From positions 1 to 11,685 of the forward strand of contig JBJOPY010000057.1 in assembly GCA_046050405.1 (NCBI GenBank): a stretch of 11,685 bases of DNA, written 5' to 3'. Position 1 is the stretch's first letter, and the number at the start of each line of letters is the position of its first letter. The DNA comes from JADKCL01 sp046050405 (GTDB lineage Bacteria > Bacteroidota > Bacteroidia > J057 > JADKCL01). Both the position numbers and the translations under genes were made by a program. Below the pieces are notes generated by a model. The model did no database searches, had not been told where the DNA came from, and was given only the letters and a program-made list of their open reading frames with translations. Of this stretch, positions 7,539 to 11,685 are shown piece by piece.

Positions 7539-8596
7539 AGTGCCTGATACTTTATTCTGAAATCGCGGGCTACTTCATGTCCTGTGTTCGTCAATTCGTT
7601 GAACTTCATGATGCCGAGGTGCATGTCGTGCGCTGGCCTACCCATCCAGAAGCTCCGTTTCGGATTTCAGACCATCCACGAATCATCTACCACGAGCGCA
7701 ATGAACATGATACACAAGGCCTGGTGAAACTGGCGACCTCCATCGACCCCGATGCGCTCTATGTTTCTGGCTGGATCGACAGACCCTACTTGAAAATCGC
7801 CCGCCATTTTTTCAAGCGTGGACGCATCGTCATTGTGGCATTCGACACACAATGGAGAGGGGATTTCCGTCAGCGCCTGGCTACATGGATTTCGCCATTG
7901 ATATTCCACCGGCAGTTTACCCATGCCTGGGTGCCAGGGATGTTTCAATATGAGTACGCGAGAAGACTTGGCTTCCCTCGGGACAGGATTCTGACAGGAA
8001 TGTACTCCGCAGACACCGAGCTCTTCGAGGCTGTCTATGTACCCGCAATGGCAGCCAAAGCGGAAAAGTACCCGCATCGGATCCTTTACGTGGGCCGATG
8101 CCTCGCCCTGAAAGGCGTGCTTGAGCTGTACCATGCCTTCAAGGAACTCTGCGAGGAGCAGGCGCATGCCTGGGAGCTGGTAATGGTGGGGAATGGCCCG
8201 TTGAAAAACGAACTGAAGGAAACAGCCAACATACGGTTCATGGATTTTGTGCAGCCCGAGGAGCTGCCAGCCTTGGCGATGGAGGCAGGTGCCTTGGTGC
8301 TGCCAAGCCGAAGCGAAGCATGGGGCATGGTCTTACATGAATTCGGTGCTGCGGGCTTGCCATTGATTTCGACAGATGCCGCAGGGGGAGCCACTGCCTT
8401 TGTCAGACAAGGATACAATGGCTTTATCCATCGTAGATCTGACAAGGATTCCCTCAAGTCGGTTTTCAAGGAGCTGATAGCGTTATCAGATGCGGAGTTA
8501 ATGGAAATGGGAAGGCGCAGCCACGAACTCAGCAAGCAAATCTCGCCGATGACCTGGGCGGCCACATTGCATCGTGTCGCGGGAGGGAAAGGCTGA
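7535..8596 (+). CDS. GT4 family glycosyltransferase (second of three)
   Basis: GT-B fold glycosyltransferase of 353 residues, somewhat short for GT4. The N-terminal domain (MKCLILYSEIAGYFM) lacks the usual GG loop of the other two, which weakens acceptor predictions. The C-terminal domain is clear: HRILYVGRCLALKGV, VMVGNGPLKNEL, and the E-x7-E motif as Glu261 and Glu269 in SEAWGMVLHEFGAAGLP, then STDAAGGATAFV. It presumably adds a sugar to the growing repeat unit on the cytoplasmic face. The start overlaps the polymerase stop as ATGA, and its own stop overlaps the asnB-like start as TGATG, so it should be translationally coupled on both sides. Function as a glycosyltransferase is firm; sugar and linkage are unknown. 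Confidence 0.9.
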   Translation: MKCLILYSEIAGYFMSCVRQFVELHDAEVHVVRWPTHPEAPFRISDHPRIIYHERNEHDTQGLVKLATSIDPDALYVSGWIDRPYLKIARHFFKRGRIVIVAFDTQWRGDFRQRLATWISPLIFHRQFTHAWVPGMFQYEYARRLGFPRDRILTGMYSADTELFEAVYVPAMAAKAEKYPHRILYVGRCLALKGVLELYHAFKELCEEQAHAWELVMVGNGPLKNELKETANIRFMDFVQPEELPALAMEAGALVLPSRSEAWGMVLHEFGAAGLPLISTDAAGGATAFVRQGYNGFIHRRSDKDSLKSVFKELIALSDAELMEMGRRSHELSKQISPMTWAATLHRVAGGKG

Positions 8597-10455
8597 TGTG
8601 TGGAATCTCAGGGATCATCGGCAAGGAGGTTCCGCCTGGCACGATCCAACGCATGACCCAGAGGATCGCGCATCGCGGCCCCGATGCCGAAGGCTACTTC
8701 GAGGAGGGTGAGGCCCATTTCGGTCATCGCCGCCTGAGCATCCTCGACACCGGAGAACGTGGAAACCAGCCCATGTTCGATCGCTCGGGTCGATACGTAT
8801 TGATTCACAACGGTGAGATCTACAATTTCAAGCAAATACGACGAGCATTGGGGTTCTCTGCGGGTACGGAAACGGATACGGAAGTCATCTTGGAGTCTTT
8901 TGCAAGGTGGGGGCCGGATTGCCTTCATCGATTTGCAGGGATGTGGGCATTTGCCATCTGGGACAGAACAGAGCAGTCCCTCTTCATCGCCCGGGATCGC
9001 ATGGGGATCAAGCCCCTGTATTACCGGGAAGACCAAGGCAGGCTTTTTTTTGCCTCAGAAATCAGGGCATTGCTGGCGAGTGGTGCGTTCCGGCCCAAGG
9101 TGGACAGGGTCGGCCTGGGATGCTACCTGACCTATCAGACCGTCTATGGCAACGGTACCTTGGTCGAAGGCGTGAAGATGATTCCTGCGGGTCACTTCGG
9201 CATCTGGAAGGCTGGCAGGTGGTCACTCCATTCTTGGTGGGATATCTGGAAGAATGCCCTTCCAGACGGGGCGGAGATGGATTTGGCTTCGACCCGGAAG
9301 CACATTCGCAGCCTACTGGAGCAGAGCATTGAGCGGAGGCTGGTCAGCGATGTGCCGTTGGGGGCTTTCCTTTCTGGCGGAATCGACTCCAGTGCAGTCG
9401 TAGCCTTGATGGCGTGTGCCTCGGCACAACCCGTAGATACATTCTCGGTGGTCTTCGAGGAAGAGGAATATGATGAATCCGAGTGGTCGGAACTGATGGC
9501 CCGCAGGTATGGAACGCGGCATCACCCCCTCTTGCTGAAGCCCGGCGATTTCTTGGAGATGCTTCCTGCTGCCCTTGGCAGCATGGACCATCCGAGCGGT
9601 GACGGCCTCAATAGCTTCGTGGTCTGTCAACTGACGCGTGCCCAGGGTGTGAAAGTGGCACTTTCAGGCCTTGGTGGGGATGAGCTGTTTGCAGGTTATC
9701 CAGTGTTCACGCAGGCTCCTGCCATCCTTCAAAAATGCATTCTCAAACTCCCCTCCCCACTGCGCAGAGGACTTGCAGCAGCCTACGGAATGCTGAACCA
9801 TGGAAGGGAGGCCGCTAAAAGACAGGCAGTGCTATCGCTTCCAGAGGTTTCGCTGGACGAAGTGTACAAGGTATATCGCACCATCTACGATTGGGAGAAG
9901 GCAAGGAGACTGGTTGCACTGCCTCCATCCGGTTCGCACCCGCTGGATGGAATTTTGAGACAGATGCGCTCCACAAGGCAAGCATTTCCTCCCCTGTCTC
10001 AGATCAGTGGCCTGGAAATCAGCAGCTACACGCAGAGTGTGCTGCTGCGCGATACCGACCAGATGAGCATGGCCCACGCCTTGGAGGTAAGGGTTCCATT
10101 TTTTGATCATGACCTTGTGGAGTTTGCAATGGGCATACCAGACGCATTCAAACTGGGAAGCTATCCGAAACAGCTGCTCGTGGAATCGCTCGGAGACCTC
10201 TTGCCTCCGGGCCTGGTTCACCGAAAAAAGGCTGGGTTCGTATTCCCTTGGGAGCAATGGCTGCGCGGGGAACTTCGTGGCTTCTGTGAAGAGCGAATTC
10301 GGCGATTCTCTGCACGTGGCCTTGTGGGAAACTCCGGGGAGATTGACAGGATCTGGAAGGCCTACCAAGCTGGCAAGGGGCCTTGGCTGTGGACGCATAT
10401 CTGGCTGCCTGTCGTTTTGGAGGATTGGTTGCAGCGGAACGGGATCGAGGAATGA
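8596..10455 (+). CDS. asnB: AsnB-type glutamine-hydrolysing asparagine synthase / amidotransferase
   Basis: Two-domain amidotransferase of 619 residues, longer than classical AsnB (about 550) but usual for the forms found in polysaccharide loci. The N-terminal class II glutaminase domain begins MCGISGIIG, with Cys2 the nucleophile after Met removal; it shows HRGPDAEG, HNGEIYNF (Asn72-Gly73), TDTEVIL and RDRMGIKPLYY. The synthetase domain has the ATP-pyrophosphatase loop SGGIDSS (residues 260-266), SGLGGDELFAGY (from 357), RDTDQMSMAHALEVRVPFFDHDLVEF and KKAGFVFPWEQWL. All expected catalytic residues appear present. Known chemistry: ammonia from glutamine is passed to an adenylated carboxylate, normally aspartate. 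Placed between two glycosyltransferases, it may instead amidate a uronic acid or similar sugar acid; this is inference. GGAGG at 8582-8586 lies nine bases before the ATG. The synthetase family is certain; the substrate is not. Confidence 0.93.
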   Translation: MCGISGIIGKEVPPGTIQRMTQRIAHRGPDAEGYFEEGEAHFGHRRLSILDTGERGNQPMFDRSGRYVLIHNGEIYNFKQIRRALGFSAGTETDTEVILESFARWGPDCLHRFAGMWAFAIWDRTEQSLFIARDRMGIKPLYYREDQGRLFFASEIRALLASGAFRPKVDRVGLGCYLTYQTVYGNGTLVEGVKMIPAGHFGIWKAGRWSLHSWWDIWKNALPDGAEMDLASTRKHIRSLLEQSIERRLVSDVPLGAFLSGGIDSSAVVALMACASAQPVDTFSVVFEEEEYDESEWSELMARRYGTRHHPLLLKPGDFLEMLPAALGSMDHPSGDGLNSFVVCQLTRAQGVKVALSGLGGDELFAGYPVFTQAPAILQKCILKLPSPLRRGLAAAYGMLNHGREAAKRQAVLSLPEVSLDEVYKVYRTIYDWEKARRLVALPPSGSHPLDGILRQMRSTRQAFPPLSQISGLEISSYTQSVLLRDTDQMSMAHALEVRVPFFDHDLVEFAMGIPDAFKLGSYPKQLLVESLGDLLPPGLVHRKKAGFVFPWEQWLRGELRGFCEERIRRFSARGLVGNSGEIDRIWKAYQAGKGPWLWTHIWLPVVLEDWLQRNGIEE

Positions 10456-11627
10456 GCACGGAAAAGAAAAGAATCCTGGTTTTCGTCGACTGGTATCTGC
10501 CAGGGTTCAGGGGCGGAGGCCCGATCTCCTCGATTGCCAACCTGGTCGAGGCACTGGCGGACAGGTACCACTTCTCCATCGTCACCTCTGACCGTGATCA
10601 TGGCCAGACATTGCCTTATGAGGGAATCGTCCAGGATCAATGGATGGAAAGGAGTCCAAGCTGCCGAGTATGGTATTGCAGCCAAGAAGGCGATGGTTAC
10701 CGCCACATTCGGAGAATCATTGCCGATACACCTTATGACTTGTTGTATCTGAACGGCATGTTCTCGCTCCGTTTCACGATTTACCCACTCTGGAGCAGCC
10801 GTGCTGCCAAGCCTCAGGTTCCAGTGTTGCTTGCACCGAGAGGAATGCTGCATGCCGGGGCATTGTCCTTGAAGCCACTGAAGAAAAAACTGTTCCTGAT
10901 GGTGATTCGATGGATCGGAATTCACAGACAGGTTCATTTCCAAGCCACCTATGATGTGGAAGTGGAGGATATACGAAGGATTTTTGGCACGGAAGCCACG
11001 GTGGTTTCGGCTCCCAATCTCCCAAGGGTACACCTGCCGTCCTTTCTTGCAATTCCGAAAAAATCCGGTGAGCTGAGGCTCATTTTCTTGTCCCGCCTGA
11101 CGGAGCACAAGGGTCTGCACCTGATTCTGGAGTGGTTGAAGGACCAGGATGGACAAGTCGAGCTGGACGTCGTCGGGCCAGACGAAGAGCTCGGGTACTG
11201 GGACATCTGCAAGGGGTTGATTTCGGAATTGCCGGACAATGTGACGGTACGGAAGCATGAGGCGGTACCCCCGGGTGAAGCGACAGCTCTGCTGCAACGT
11301 GCGCATTGCCTCATGATGCCGACACGAGGGGAGAACTTCGGCCATGCGATCTTCGAGGCTTTCTGTGCCGGACGTCCCGTATTGATCAGCGACCAGACAC
11401 CTTGGCGGGGATTGGAAGCCTCAAAATTGGGATTTGACATCGCATTGGATGATGTGGCCGGTCATAAAGGAGCCTTGGAAAGCCTGGTTAGAATGAACCA
11501 AGAGGAGTGGAATGCCTGGGCAAGGGCAAGTTGGGAGTTCGCAGCGGACCGCCTGAGCAGATCCTCGGCAGTAGAAATGTACCATCAAATGTTCGATGCA
11601 TTATTGGCCAAACCATCCGAGGCATGA
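10452..11627 (+). CDS. GT4 family glycosyltransferase (third of three)
   Basis: GT-B fold glycosyltransferase of 391 residues. The N-terminal domain reads KRILVFVDWYLPGFRGGGPISSIANLVEAL, with the RGGGP loop at the acceptor side, later LLAPRGML. The C-terminal domain has LIFLSRLTEHKGL, DVVGPDEE and the E-x7-E motif as Glu294 and Glu302 in RGENFGHAIFEAFCAGRP, then ISDQTPW. The frame is open back to 10383, but ATG 10452 overlaps the preceding TGA as ATGA and starts the usual N-terminus; GAGGA abuts it at 10447-10451. It probably transfers a sugar to the lipid-linked repeat unit; donor unknown. It is the last complete gene visible, and nothing in the remaining 58 bases shows whether the operon continues. 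Confidence 0.92.
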   Translation: MSTEKKRILVFVDWYLPGFRGGGPISSIANLVEALADRYHFSIVTSDRDHGQTLPYEGIVQDQWMERSPSCRVWYCSQEGDGYRHIRRIIADTPYDLLYLNGMFSLRFTIYPLWSSRAAKPQVPVLLAPRGMLHAGALSLKPLKKKLFLMVIRWIGIHRQVHFQATYDVEVEDIRRIFGTEATVVSAPNLPRVHLPSFLAIPKKSGELRLIFLSRLTEHKGLHLILEWLKDQDGQVELDVVGPDEELGYWDICKGLISELPDNVTVRKHEAVPPGEATALLQRAHCLMMPTRGENFGHAIFEAFCAGRPVLISDQTPWRGLEASKLGFDIALDDVAGHKGALESLVRMNQEEWNAWARASWEFAADRLSRSSAVEMYHQMFDALLAKPSEA

Positions 11628-11628
11628 G

Positions 11629-11671
11629 GGCGAAGAACACAGAATACCCCTTCTGACAGCAACACTTCGCC
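11629..11671 (+). other. Inverted repeat just after the last glycosyltransferase gene
   Basis: GGCGAAG (11629-11635) is perfectly complementary to CTTCGCC (11665-11671), with a possible extra G·T pair at 11628/11672. The 29-base loop and the absence of a T-run (TTGATT follows) make it a poor intrinsic terminator. It begins two bases after the stop codon, so it could still be a 3' end or RNA stability element. Confidence 0.3.
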
Positions 11672-11685
11672 TTGATTATGCGCAT

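Larger units (their letters stand above)
1299..11627 (+). other. Inferred eight-gene polysaccharide biosynthesis and modification operon
   Basis: Eight genes in one direction with junctions of -26, +22, +7, +12, -4, -1 and -4 bases (using the starts chosen here) leave no room for internal promoters outside coding sequence. Gene content covers assembly (three GT4), polymerisation or ligation (Wzy-like), outer-face glycosylation (GT-C), O-acylation (MBOAT plus SGNH) and amidation (AsnB-like). Flippase, priming transferase, chain-length control and export genes are not in the window. Confidence 0.8.

Noticed and set aside
9044..9051. Run of eight T within the asnB-like gene, flanked by AGGCA and TGCCT, as a slippage site or terminator
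   Set aside because: The frame continues with the conserved sequence LFFASEIRALL on the other side, so no shift is needed, and the flanking stem is only 5 bp with the T-run in its loop.
10362..11345. Long minus-strand open frame of 327 codons opposite the asnB and third GT4 junction
   Set aside because: It is antisense to two genes with clear family motifs, and its translation is rich in His, Gln and Arg with no recognisable domain, as expected from a shadow frame.
5031..11627. Three GT4 genes as a recent tandem duplication
   Set aside because: Their motif wording, lengths and N-terminal domains differ clearly, so they are distant members of one family and not recent copies.
11488..11685. 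Minus-strand open frame reaching the window end
   Set aside because: Most of it lies opposite the end of the third GT4, and the peptide shows no recognisable motif.

Overview
The window looks like a piece of a Gram-negative genome, most likely Bacteroidota. The best evidence is the M28 peptidase and the MBOAT acyltransferase, whose motif wording resembles Bacteroidota homologues I know. Overall GC is a little above 50%. Against this, several genes have clear Shine-Dalgarno sequences, which Bacteroidota often lack, so the phylum call is only moderately firm. All convincing genes are on the + strand. I see no tRNA, rRNA, CRISPR array, insertion sequence or integrase.

Layout: (1) Positions 2-1131 hold the 3' part of a zinc M28 aminopeptidase-like gene. 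It is cut by the window edge, and its reading frame appears broken near position 83-87. (2) A spacer of 167 bases (1132-1298) contains an imperfect hairpin and presumably the promoter of what follows. (3) From 1299 to 11627 lie eight tightly packed genes, with gaps of 22 bases or less or short overlaps, read here as one operon: MBOAT O-acyltransferase, SGNH-like membrane-anchored partner, GT-C/PMT-type membrane glycosyltransferase, GT4 glycosyltransferase, O-antigen polymerase/ligase-like protein, second GT4, AsnB-type amidotransferase, third GT4. (4) The last 58 bases hold only a weak inverted repeat.

Taken together the operon is part of a cell-surface polysaccharide locus (exopolysaccharide, capsule or O-antigen). 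The three GT4 enzymes would build a repeat unit on the cytoplasmic side. The Wzy-like protein would polymerise or ligate it outside the inner membrane. The MBOAT/SGNH pair would O-acylate it, and the GT-C enzyme would add a sugar from a polyprenyl-phosphate donor. The AsnB homologue either makes asparagine or, more interestingly given its place between two glycosyltransferases, amidates a sugar acid. No flippase (Wzx), initiating phosphoglycosyltransferase, export protein (Wza/Wzc) or sugar-nucleotide enzyme is visible, so the locus probably continues beyond the window or relies on genes elsewhere. The families are all known. What may be new is this gene combination and its product.
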